In this document: in pieces, positions 38,301 through 48,784 of the stretch
Numbering within the stretch: position 1 is the stretch's first letter
Layout: every line of letters begins with the position of its first letter
Source: Mesodorylaimus sp. YZB2_4
Lineage: Eukaryota > Nematoda > Enoplea > Dorylaimida > Dorylaimidae
Assembly (NCBI GenBank): GCA_030248295.1
Contig: JASANH010000938.1
Span: 2,108,001-2,172,000, forward strand
Direction: 5' to 3'
Length of the DNA stretch: 64,000 nt
Position numbers and translations under genes: made by a program
The notes under the pieces: generated by a model
Told to the model about the DNA's origin: nothing
What the model saw: only the letters and a program-made list of their open reading frames with translations
The model's database searches: none

Positions 38301-38914
38301 GTTTATTATTTACGCTATTCATCAAGTTGGATAGTGAACGGCGTCTCGAGCGAGCTCCTCATGATGGACCCCAAGCCCTCAAATAAGCACCTGAGCGAGT
38401 GATTCCGCCGAGGATTCAAGTTTGCCCGCTGTGTTTTTTCCAATTTCCAGAGAATTGTATATCCGGACTTGAACGAGTTTTTGTATTTTGTCTCGGCCGA
38501 CTAGTTCCGGCAACGATTGATCATGAGCGCAAGTGCCATTCCACCACGACCGTGACCACGACGCATAGTCGACTGTCCTGTGCTGTTAGGAAATAGCTAT
38601 ACCCTCGTAGCCTTCGCATCTAATTCACTTCGCGCGCGATTCTTGATTTCCGCACGAGCTGTACAAGCTACCCATTTTCTTCGTCGAATCGAGTTGTGAT
38701 TTGCGGGCTCTCGATCAGCGCACGGCCTTTTCTGGCAACAAAGGCAAACTTGACTGTTCTAAGCACATGACATCGCCCGAACGGCACGGAATCTCTCATT
38801 GAGAGTTGCCAGCTGCGACTAAAAACGCTCAGGCAAAGAGGAAGTAAAACCGCCCGATTCAGCTCCACTCTTTTTTCTTAGAAGATTCGATATTCCTACT
38901 ACAAACTGATTATC
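32317..38914. other. Long gene-poor stretch with short repeats
   Basis: 6.6 kb in which I find no gene I can support. Frames at 33009-33335 (-), 33811-34110 (+) and 37113-37433 (-) lack ATG, motifs or paired exons. Small repeats occur: ATATCATAACGTT twice near 34946-34981 and the 42-bp pair at 36614-36755. The last few hundred bases should be the promoter of the GPCR at 38915. Confidence 0.4.
36614..36755. repeat. 42-bp direct repeat, 100 bp apart
   Basis: Copies at 36614-36655 and 36714-36755 differ at two positions and share GATAAACTAGCCTGGATTAG. The exact 100-bp offset suggests a local tandem duplication whose intervening part has diverged, or two ends of a small element. Confidence 0.8.
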
Positions 38915-40246
38915 ATGGGAAACAATACGAGCGCACGTACAGCGCCCTCGGCCAATTTAAACTCACTGTTGCCTGAAACAGGTAACGAGACGAACATGAC
39001 CTCGATGACCACTGGTCTCAATATGCCCAAGTCGCAATTAATTATGGTTTTTATTTACTCAATCATGTCTTTGGCCATCTTCTTCAACCTTAGAGTCATT
39101 TACATCGTCTTAAGAATACTGGGTAGACGACAGGTATCTAAACCTTCGCGACACGGGGCAGGGGCTGGTAATCAGCACGCCTTCGTCTACGTGCTTAGTT
39201 TGAGCATCGTTGATGCTCTAGTGCTGGCCCACCTTCCATTCGTGGCCATCGATATCATTACTGGATGGCTATTCGGCACGGCCATGTGTAAACTGTACTG
39301 GATGATCGAGCAAGTGAACCGGATATTGTCCACTTTTATTCTAACAGCTCTTAGCGGTGATCGCTACTTGGCCGTGTGTCAGCCAATGCGATTTCGCCAG
39401 TTGCGTACAACTAGAGCGGCGGTTGGTTTTATTGTCGCAAGCGTTTTTGTGGCAGCCATCTCTTTGACCCCTACATATGTGTACAGTAAGGTCGTGACAT
39501 ACCGCACTTTTCAAAATCGAAGCGTCGATAAATGCGTGTTCGATCTTCCTTTACATATGGCTGATCAATTTCTGATTTACATTTTCGTCTCCGGCTATCT
39601 CATTCCTTTTGTTTCGATGGTGTTCTTCTATTCGCACATTTTGAAAACATTGTGGAAAAAGAACGCAGCTGCAGGAGCGGCTCACACTGCAGCCGAAGCT
39701 GGAAGCAGAGCTCAACGAAGTCAGAAAAGGGCTCGTCACGTGACTCAACGAGCTCTGCTTTTGGTACTGTTTTATTTCGGCTGCTGGACTCCGTATTGGA
39801 TTGTGCAGTTTTACATTGAGTTCATTCACATTCCTGATGAGCAGACTCGATCGGCCGATGCATTATTCGTGGCACTATACGTCTTGCATATTCTCACTTA
39901 CCTGAACAGTGCGGTCAATCCTTTCCTGTATGCCCTCCTCAACAAAGAACTACAACAACAGCACTCCTCGTCGTCGGCAGGGGCTTCTTTGCACGCCCCC
40001 AATCCTCAGCAGCAAACGCACGCTTCTCAACTTCGACAATTGCGCTCAGAACAAACGCCTCTAACAGGCGGAAATCGCGGCTACGATATCTCGGGGGACA
40101 AGAACACTAGTTCGTTAATCGCTCGATGTTTTACTAGCAAACGGGCCAGTCTGGAACAAGACCCTAATGAAATGCCCCTTCTGACTCACGATCAGTCGGC
40201 GCGCAGCAATTATAGTGCTGCGCAAGAAAATGGCCAGCGCCTGTGA
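38915..40246 (+). CDS. Peptide-type rhodopsin-like GPCR (somatostatin/allatostatin-C-like)
   Basis: One uninterrupted exon of 443 aa. The N-terminus carries N-glycosylation sequons (NNTS, NETN, NMTS). Seven membrane segments are clear. Hallmarks: TM2 SLSIVDALVLAHLPF, the GWLFGTAMCKLYW run with the conserved TM3 Cys, GDRYLAV (DRY), TM6 FGCWTPYW (CWxP) and TM7 NSAVNPFLY (NPxxY). The WxFGxxxCK pattern, DRYLAVCQP and TM6/7 resemble somatostatin, allatostatin-C and opioid receptors, so a neuropeptide ligand and Gi coupling are likely (inference). The tail is long, Gln/Ser-rich and basic. Loop 3 is rich in Ala and Arg. Being intronless among intron-rich genes, it may descend from a retrocopy. Confidence 0.93.
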   Translation: MGNNTSARTAPSANLNSLLPETGNETNMTSMTTGLNMPKSQLIMVFIYSIMSLAIFFNLRVIYIVLRILGRRQVSKPSRHGAGAGNQHAFVYVLSLSIVDALVLAHLPFVAIDIITGWLFGTAMCKLYWMIEQVNRILSTFILTALSGDRYLAVCQPMRFRQLRTTRAAVGFIVASVFVAAISLTPTYVYSKVVTYRTFQNRSVDKCVFDLPLHMADQFLIYIFVSGYLIPFVSMVFFYSHILKTLWKKNAAAGAAHTAAEAGSRAQRSQKRARHVTQRALLLVLFYFGCWTPYWIVQFYIEFIHIPDEQTRSADALFVALYVLHILTYLNSAVNPFLYALLNKELQQQHSSSSAGASLHAPNPQQQTHASQLRQLRSEQTPLTGGNRGYDISGDKNTSSLIARCFTSKRASLEQDPNEMPLLTHDQSARSNYSAAQENGQRL

Positions 40247-41435
40247 TCAGCGAGTATACAATGAGCTCGGGTAAGAAGTAACGGTAAAGTACATTACGGT
40301 GCCCCGCTTATATGGAGGGCACATTTACGACTTGGTATGCTTGTACATATATGGCCGTGTCTATTTTTTAAAAGTTAGCTGAGCCTGCTGCACATGTTTC
40401 TTCCTCGCCAATATAATACTCTCTAGAGTGTACTATTGTGAAAACTAATTGAACGAACTTTCTGTGTTGCTCTGCGGTATTTTTCAGAATGATACTATGC
40501 GCCATCGCCTAAGAGAATATATTTCCATGCTGAGCGGGGACAGCTAGTCTCAGGCGGGCTACTGATCGTGAGCAGTTTCTTGCTCGTTTATCATCATCAT
40601 TCACTGTCGATTGGACGGCAGTGAAATGAGAGCATAAATATGTTATCTTTTACGAAAATGAAACGTCGAAACAGTAGAGGCGCAGGCCAATGACAGAAAA
40701 GTTCACTTTGAGGATAGCCCGTTACTCTCATGCTAGTTGGACGTAACCTCAGTGAGTCATACTGTACTTGACACGGTCTTGGTAAAGACCGCCGTGTGCC
40801 CATAGAAAATAGCTACGATACGCCATTCCGAGCACGCAGCTATTTTTGACCTTATGTAAAGATACTTCTGCAAATCCATCTTAAAAGAGACCGAACTTTC
40901 CGCACTTTCTAATGTCATGCATCACCGAAACAGCCATAGACTCACTTTTGGCATCGTACGAATTGAGCATACGCCTGGTCGCTCCCAAGAAACGAGCAAT
41001 TGAACACCGTTGACTGGACAACAAAGGCTCGTTGAAAGAGTCTTATATGCGACAGAAAAGAAGCTTATGATCTTACGAGCTTGAAGCAATATTGAGACGA
41101 AACAAAAATGTATGTGGCGCAGCAGCATAAGGGACACGTTTGGGACCCGTCGGAATAGCAAGCTATGACTACGTCATAAGAAAAAGAGCGCACGCTGCCA
41201 GAGCGGATAATAAAGTTGTGACAGAAAAGCAGGAGCAAGATTAGAGACATGCTTCATCTATTGTTAATGCAGCTGGCTGCTATAGTACTACTCTCTTACT
41301 TGTCTCATCAGGATGTACTGTACTCAGCGAATAGGACCTGGAGGAGACGACGAATTGAAAGATACACTTGATGCGGGACCAGATATGCTGAGCCCCTTGT
41401 CTACATACTGTATTGTAGTGTTCACTCTCTTCACC
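40247..41435. other. Intergenic between convergent GPCR and channel genes
   Basis: Contains the 3' UTRs of both flanking genes. Nothing else recognised. Confidence 0.4.
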
Positions 41436-43745
41436 TTACGCCACGATATGAGGCGCAGCATGATAGAACGCGGCGCTAATTGTAAAGATAAGTCCAAAAA
41501 ATAAATACAAACACAAACGATCGATAGCCCTGGCAGCGAATTGCCAGTCATTCTTGGTCTTGTCGTCTTTCGCACCTTTCTTTATGAAGCCGGTAATTTT
41601 CTTCAGTGGGTGCTCTATGCGATCAGTCATTTTTGATAGGACTTGACCTTTGTATTCACTGTTGGGTTCGGAAGTCCCCCGTTGATTCTGACGAGCCAAC
41701 AGATCGCGACGTAATCGATTCTGAATTTCGCGCATAGACAGCTTCTGGCCTCGAAAAAGACGCGCATAAGTCGGCGGCTCGTCATCTTCGTCCGAATCGT
41801 CATCTTCTTCTTTCCATTTTAATCGGGCGATACGGGCGACGGGGAGAGGCGGCTGTCTCAACTCGATCAGATCACCGCAAGTGCAAGGAGGCAATAAATC
41901 TTCCTCGCATTCTTCACATTTCGGTATCTTATTAGCCCTGTGTAGCAGTTTTGAAGTGGCTTTCCTTTTGACGGGCTGCCTGACCCGTTCGGAACGTGGA
42001 ACGAAGAATCGACGGGTATCGATTGGTGGCCTGCTAACTCCCGCCAGCTTCGGAAGCCATACCAGAAACAGCTGTTTTTCCTAAAATTGCGTGGCCGTTT
42101 TTGGTTTTGCTAGGGCATCTTGCTGGATGAGCTTACCAGATCAGACATCTCTGCAGTGTCGGGATCGGAGTGATGGTGGTTCAACACAATGACACTCATC
42201 ACGATCGAAAGGGCGACCAGAATTGTGCAGCACAGAAAGAAGAGGCCAAGCAGTGGAACAGACTCGGAAGTCGGCGGCGACCGGTCGGCCAACATTTGTA
42301 AGCAGAAGAGTAAAGACAGGAAGACCGATATGTCTAGAAGAATGTGTTCCTGACTAGACCGTCTCAGAAGCATGGATATGAAAACCATTCCGCCCAGCTG
42401 TGCCACAAAGTGTGTTATGAGACTTCTTACCCAGAGCGATCTTCTCTCCTGACTCGGATGGTAACGTGAAAACAAGAATGGCCATAAGAGATGTGACCAG
42501 GGTGGGGACTATCAGATTCGCCCCGTAGGAAAGTGTCCGACGTCTTAGGTAAAGGTAGAATGTGACATCGACGTAGATATTTGGACAACAGTCGTAGGCC
42601 TTCTCCGTTCGTATGGCCTTTGTGCCTAAAATAGCCTAAACAATTCAGAGAGCGTAACAAATCTGAGCAGGCACTTACCGATCAGTCCCCAATCGCTGCT
42701 GGGCATGTAGAACGTCGTATCAACCACGTCCGACTCGTTTCTCAAATCGAGTTTGAAAAGGTCATGCGTCCATGCCCCAAACTGAAAGCAGAGAGGTCAC
42801 GCACAAGTAAACCTAAAATCTTCGAAGAAGCAGTATCCAACAGGCACCTTGAATTTGCAGAGCTGATCATCGAATGGGAAATATGTGACATTGACTTGGC
42901 AATTGCTCTTTACATAACTCGGCGGCACCCAATGCACAGTGCCGTTGTAGTATACGACAGCTGGTGCAGAGTAAGTCCGATCCCATGGCGTGTCTGCGCT
43001 AAAAAAGCAAGCTTGCGATTCTTGCAGAAGGAGCTCTGATGAGCCAAAATACGGCAGTACCTGTTATATAGTAATATATCGGGCTTCCTAAAATTGAGAA
43101 TAATACTAGACACTCGTTTTCAGAGCAAGGCCCCAGCCCACACGGAATCGAGGGACAAGTACTCTACCTCACTTTCACAGTATGTCTCTCTTGAACACAC
43201 TGCTGCGAACCTCACACCTCACACCTACTCATGCTACTTACCAAATCTTACTGATGGGAAGAGTGAGCTCCCGAATCCCGCCATACCTGCAAGTGCGCAA
43301 GGATGGGCATGTAATTGTCTGTTTAATGACCTTACAAAAACGCCCTACTCTGATGGCTCCCAATCCAAGTTTACATCGGCCCACGTCTGAAAAAAGTCGT
43401 CATGTCAATTCTAAAACATCTCCCTCTTTCGCTATTGACTCACGTACATATTTGAAAAAAATTATCGTTTCAATGGTTTGGCTTTTTTCATCCTGAAAAA
43501 GCTCGCAAAGTCAGGACTGATTCGTCAAGTCAGGCCTGATTCAAAATCAATCATACCAATCCGACTAGTTGACGCAGTCCCATTCCGAAGTGCACAACCA
43601 CTTTGTCAGAGGCATTCAACACTGGTCTCTCGTACGGATTATAGTGATTTAGTAAATCCCTCAACAGCCGATTGGCGTGCCTGTCTCCCACACCGAGCTC
43701 TATACCGACTACGAAGAACAAAAGTTTTAGGCAATTTGGATGCAT
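41436..43745 (-). CDS. Nicotinic acetylcholine receptor alpha-like subunit
   Basis: Ten exons give 544 aa: 43745-43557, 43492-43448, 43386-43349, 43286-43242, 43087-43061, 42998-42848, 42781-42679, 42625-42431, 42333-42137 and 42080-41436. A signal peptide (residues 1-21) precedes RLLRDLLNHYNPYERPV, typical of mature receptor starts. Ligand-site elements: loop A WKPDILLYN, the Cys-loop Cys148-Cys162 with FPFDDQLC, loop B Trp169 in FGAWTHD, and loop C with vicinal Cys212-Cys213 (AYDCCPNIY), which defines alpha-type subunits. Four TM segments follow. GEK before TM2 predicts a cation channel. The intracellular loop is long and holds a CEECEE...CTC cysteine cluster and a run of Asp/Glu. Exons of 27-45 bp were placed by phase plus family pattern. 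Confidence 0.93.
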
Positions 43746-44191
43746 CTTCCTGGCATATCGTTCAAAACATTGCCTACTGATCGCGAGCAATGGCGGGGAG
43801 CTACTCCAGACTACTGCCAACAGGACCGCGGCGACAGCTTGCAACCAGCATTTCAAGAACTAGCTTTTATTTACTTTACCCAACGGGTGCTAAACTAACA
43901 TCAGCAGAGAGTGCGCAGCGAGATCCTTATCGTCTCGTCTAATCGTAGTTACCTTTCAAGCTTTTTGTTCGCTTTTCGAGATTTTGCGGCACGCAGGCAA
44001 TCGGATTATCTACAAGCCCCCGATAAAGCAAAACGCAAGAGGGATCCGTCTAGAAAATTACAATCAGCACAGATAAGATCACAAAAATTTGTTATATCTG
44101 CTACCGTGCATGCGTGATTTCTAAACTACCGTACATATTAACTTCTCTACCAGCATCCGCCCGTCCAATAATCGAAGCTTCCTATCACACA
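43746..44191. other. Spacer between channel and gephyrin genes
   Basis: 446 bp that must contain the promoter of the channel gene and the 3' UTR of gephyrin. A CCAG acceptor-like site lies 4 nt before the channel ATG. Nothing else seen. Confidence 0.4.
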
Positions 44192-46910
44192 TTACAAACG
44201 ACCGATAATCATCGCAGGCACAGTTTCACCAGCACGCACCACAGTCTTATCACTACTTCGGGCGGGAAGCGTCAGAAGTAGGTTGGCTTGGCGATTGCTC
44301 GTCAGCCTGCAACTCATTTGATTGGAATCAGTCAAGACGGCGCTAGGTAGCATCGGGTCTGCGACAGTGGGAGGCACGAAAATAGCACGCACAAATTCTG
44401 GGCGCGGATCCAACGGGAAATCCTGTGTGACCTGAAGGACCATAGACCGCTGTAATTTAGGAGAGAGTAGAAGCTGTGGGCACTCACTTTCACAGGGATC
44501 ACAGTCGCCTTTGAATTGTCGATGCCGATAATCTGACCGACAGCAGGCAAGACGTATAAGTGAGCCGTTACCCATGCTGAGACGGGGTTGCCGGGTAGAC
44601 CAAAAACGAGGATTGATTTGTTTTCAGTACCTTTTCGCCAGGTGCCAGTGGCAAATGTTGTTGGTTTCCTAAACGTGCTCCCAACCTCATCACACTTTAG
44701 CCACACAGATACTGTAAGTCACCGCCCCTACCCAGGCTTCATTTGCACACGCGCAAAGTGCAATTTGAAACCGAAATCTTTCACGAGGATCTGTTTCAGC
44801 AAATCTCGCTCGCCCATCGACACGCCACCGGAAGTCACCAAAATATCAGCTTGGTCAAATACTTTACGTAGAGCTTGCAAGATCGCGTCTGGTCTGAAAC
44901 GCGAAGCCAGCGTGCAAATTAGCGGCCAGCCAAACATACAAGAACACAACTTACTCGTCAGGGCAAATACCAGCATCCAAAATGTGCCCAGCGCCGACAC
45001 CATGTTGCAGCAGTAGCGCCATAAGTTCGGGCCTGTTGCTGTCGCGAATCTTTCCATAGGACAGCGACTGGATGGATCGACCAGGTTTCAATGGATCGAC
45101 CAGCTCATCGCCAGTTGACATGACGGCAATGGTCGGATGCTCGTATACAGGAACACTGGTTATTCCAACCGAAGCTAAAATTCCGATTTCTGCTGATGTC
45201 ATAACAGTGCCTTTCGTCAAAACAATTTGATCCACTTCGATGTCCGATCCGACCGGCCTGAAGTAAAGCGGAATAGAATAGATGGGCCACAGCTAAATGG
45301 CTGAATTGGCATACCTGATATCCTGTCCAGCCATAGGAGCTTTTTCAATGAGTATTTTGATCTCCTCACCGTCCTAGAACAGTGAGTTGTACTAAGCTCA
45401 ACTGCGGCCAGTACCAGACTTGCCTTTTCCTCGACCAGTTTCGTATCTTCGACCTGCACAACTGCATCAGCACCCACTGGTACGGGAGCGCCAGTGCTAA
45501 TACGCATGCACGAACCTGGTAACAAGCTCGGAAGAGCCTGAAACTATGCGCAGTAGCAGAAACAATTCAAGTCTTCGATTCATTGCTCACCAGGACACCC
45601 GCAGTGGAAACTACTTTCAGAACGTTCCGCTCGCCAGCTCCATCAGCAGCTGAAAGGTAGGAAAGGTTATTTTCTATTGCTTATGGCTTTTCTATGGCTT
45701 ATGGCTTTTCTCATTGCTTATGGCTGAAGAAATGCTCAAAAAGTTTTCACGCCATCCGTGCGTGATAGTCCATATAGGGAGCAGGTTACAGTTATAAGCC
45801 CTACTTTGTACAGGCTCAGTCATACCCTATTTACTTATGACAGCATATCCGTCCTTGATTGAAGCAGGAAACGGAGGCTGAGGATCTTGAGCCCTGATAT
45901 CTTCGGCCAAGACACGATTCAACGCATCAATCAACGAGACACCGACGACTCGCCGAGGAAACGAGGAGGCTTGCTGAAGCACCGCTTCTAAAGCTGAGTC
46001 AAACGGGATAATCGGGTACGGCGATTCCCTAGGACGATGAGCCACATCATTTGTATCCACGCTGCCTGGAATCAAAGCTGTTAGATACGCCAAGCCGAAA
46101 CAAGGAAAGCAGACTCTACTTTTCAAACAGTCGCCATGCACATGATGATGGTGGTGATGGTGCTGATGACCTTGATGTTGATGCCCATGCTGCACTACAG
46201 GTCCCTCGAACGACTGTTGTGTCCCAAGTTTGTGGTGCACTACTTCTGCACCCTCAGCGTGCCCTCGGAGCAGGTCAACGGCGTGCGGCACCAAAGGTTC
46301 CAGTACTTCCCAGCATTCCTGAAACAAGAACGACGCAGCCTGTGCCTGGATACGGTACCATTGAAACCAGGAATAAGCCTCACCTTGACTGCTTTTACGC
46401 TTCCCGGAAAATTAACGATCAGGGTCTGCCCACGGATTCCTGCCGCTAAACGGGACAAAGCGGCTAACGGAGTGGCTTGAAGTCCGCGATTAATCAACGC
46501 AGACACCAAGCCAGGAGCTTCTTTCGTCAATAGCTGTTTCGTCGCCTGCAGAAAAGTTGTATCATACGCGATCCTGATCGGAGATACAATCTCAGTTTGG
46601 CCCACCTCGGGAGCAACATCGCGTTCGGCGAATCCAGTTCCCCCAGTCGTAATAATCAAATCGGCAGTCGGAGACTCCCCGTCAGAGAATAGCTTGATCG
46701 CAGCCTGTATTTCTTGAATGTCGTCCGATACGATACGAGTCTGCAGAGCACACACACTTTACGACTTCACTGTCATCGAAATTGGTAATTGCTGACCTGA
46801 ATCGGAACATCCCACGCATCTCGAGCCATCGCCACCAACATCCTTCCGCTAGCATCTTCTTTCGTCCCAGCGTGCCGACTGTCGCTCACTGAAAAATAAC
46901 TAACGGGCAT
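44192..46910 (-). CDS. gphn: Gephyrin/cinnamon: molybdenum cofactor synthesis and receptor scaffold
   Basis: Twelve exons give 652 aa: 46910-46797, 46740-46606, 46545-46384, 46318-46120, 46065-45835, 45649-45591, 45537-45424, 45373-45315, 45257-44955, 44893-44732, 44668-44488 and 44431-44192. The MogA-like G domain comes first ([27 protein letters not shown]), then a linker with a His-rich run, then the MoeA-like E domain ([69 protein letters not shown]) ending MIIGRL. It adenylates molybdopterin and inserts Mo; in animals it also clusters inhibitory receptors. The linker is much shorter than in vertebrates. The intron after exon 7 uses a GC donor (AAG/GCAAGT). The ATG at 46910 gives an N-terminus lacking the usual 8-10 leading residues. 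Confidence 0.94.
45676..45725. repeat. Short tandem repeat in a gephyrin intron
   Basis: About 2.6 copies of an 18-19 bp unit containing GCTTATGGCTTTTCT, inside the 185-bp intron between exons 5 and 6. This intron is three times the local norm, and the repeat explains part of the excess. Confidence 0.7.
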
Positions 46911-48784
46911 AGAAATATCTGATGCTGGCAGTGACACCACAGGTGCAGTTAGTATCCGTACTAATTGGTAGCGAGGCTGGGCGAGTCCCAGGTTCGCATC
47001 TCGGCAACGGATGCCAATTTGTGGAAAGCAAAACCCTCGGTTCCTTGCCCAGCAGGCGAATTTGTATTTTGTAATTTGTAGGTGAATTTACCTGACGCCG
47101 TCCTCTCTTCAACTACGCTTCCACAACGCTAATCTCGCTAAAAGTGGTAGCAGAACGTGGTTCAAGGTGCAAAGGTGAAGTCCATAACAAGGGTCGAGAG
47201 ACGCTCAGAGATCAGTATTCAGTCAAGGATAGGATGCCTTCACTTAAAAGTGCTGGGTGTGTCCCCCGAGTGGGAGCGGGTGCCCTATATGTACGGTCTT
47301 ACATGTTGACTGTTACTGTTGCCTTGGCGAAACTGGGTGGTGTCGGAGAAAATAATATAAATCGACGAAGCATTTTAGGCAGGGATCTCAGTCGGCATCA
47401 CACCCTGCTCATGTTCATGGTTTACCACATAATCAAACACAGGTATGCGCACTCGAGGGCGAAGAAACATAAAATGCACGAAATGATTTACTCGGCCCTG
47501 CTCCTGGTGACGGTGATTTCTGTTTGTCTGGAAACCGGGATTGGGAACCGTTCCCAGTCCAGTGTCTGCCAAAACTATGCCTCCCGGAGAAGGGGCCTAT
47601 GAACACACACTTTGAACAGAATTAGCTTTCAGTCAATGCTCTTGCTCATAGCAGCAAACTCTACTCTTCGACGAAGCCAGACAAGCAGTCACAGAAAACA
47701 TGCAAGCCTACCGGTTATGATCACAACTCGCAAATCACGACCCGATTTCTCCATTTGATAAATCGTTATCGAAAAACAGAAAGAGTAAAAAATAATTGTT
47801 CCGAACCTTCTGTCAATTAGGCGAGATCGAATAGTCCAGCAATGAATCGTTAGCTGAAAAAGACGAGTTGACAATAGAAGACGAAGGAGAAAGGAAGATT
47901 ACAACGACGAGAAGATTGTAGCGCCTTGGAGCAGACAACTTCGTTTGCTGGAGCCGGAAATAGGCTAGACTTCATAAATCGACGAAGCATTTTAGGCAGG
48001 GATCTCAGTCGGCATCACAAAAGCTGCATGTACTGCATGTATGTTTTCCGTGCACTTTCAGACGAGTGGGAACCCAGTTGCCATCCCACTTCTGTCCTAG
48101 CTGCTGTGCTCTGATGGGTCTTAAACTATAGTACCCACGACTTTGACACCAGCATGCCCTGAGTGATAGGACGGCGCAGATGCGATTGTAAAATTGTTAA
48201 TTGTGTCATCGCAATTGCATTACATAACTATATCAGCCAACTGGAACAGTAGCACCTGGCAGACCATAACCACCGCCACCAAGCTGGCACGCCAACCAAT
48301 TTGATGCGCCCGAAAGAGTTAAGAATTTATCAACTTTTTTAAATTGATAGTCTCACTATTGCAGTCGTCAGAGCGAGGGAGTGTGAGCGTAGAGTGGAGT
48401 CAGGCATACCTGGACCAGCATCTGGCTGCTCTCATTTTGTCTTTGCTGGTCAGTAGAAAACAAGTTTTATACACGGCAGAGCGCTGAAAATAAAGACGTC
48501 CGTTTTGCATTATTCAAGGCGGGCTGATGGTCGTCTTTTAGACTAGTGGAATACTGGCCAGTGGACTGTAACCAGAAACATTTCCAGATGGTTGAGGGGA
48601 ACTTGGGTGATTCCTTTGATCTTAAATGACATGCCAAGTTTTTAGATTCACTAACCATCCAAACATAAGATGAGTCTATTAAGGCTGCTAAAAATCGGAG
48701 AGTACTTTCGCTTGTGCCGTCTAGTGTTCTGCCTTTTGTATACTAAAGTATATCTTGCCCACTCTCTTTCAGGACCCGGTGAAC
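46911..48784. other. Intergenic with a duplicated 46-mer
   Basis: 1.9 kb between the divergently transcribed gephyrin (-) and carboxypeptidase (+) genes. A 152-codon plus frame at 47144-47602 has no motif and starts in gephyrin's likely leader, so I do not call it. The exact 46-bp repeat is listed separately. Confidence 0.35.
47357..48019. repeat. Exact 46-bp direct repeat, 617 bp apart
   Basis: Copies at 47357-47402 and 47974-48019 are identical, both starting ATAAATCGACGAAGC and both containing TTTTAGGCAGGGATCTCAG. Flanks differ. It could be a duplicated regulatory module, a short element relic or two copies of a small RNA gene part. Confidence 0.8.

Noticed and set aside
47144..47602. 152-codon plus-strand frame between gephyrin and the carboxypeptidase
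   Set aside because: No motif or splice context, composition like random frame, and it includes one copy of the 46-mer repeat.
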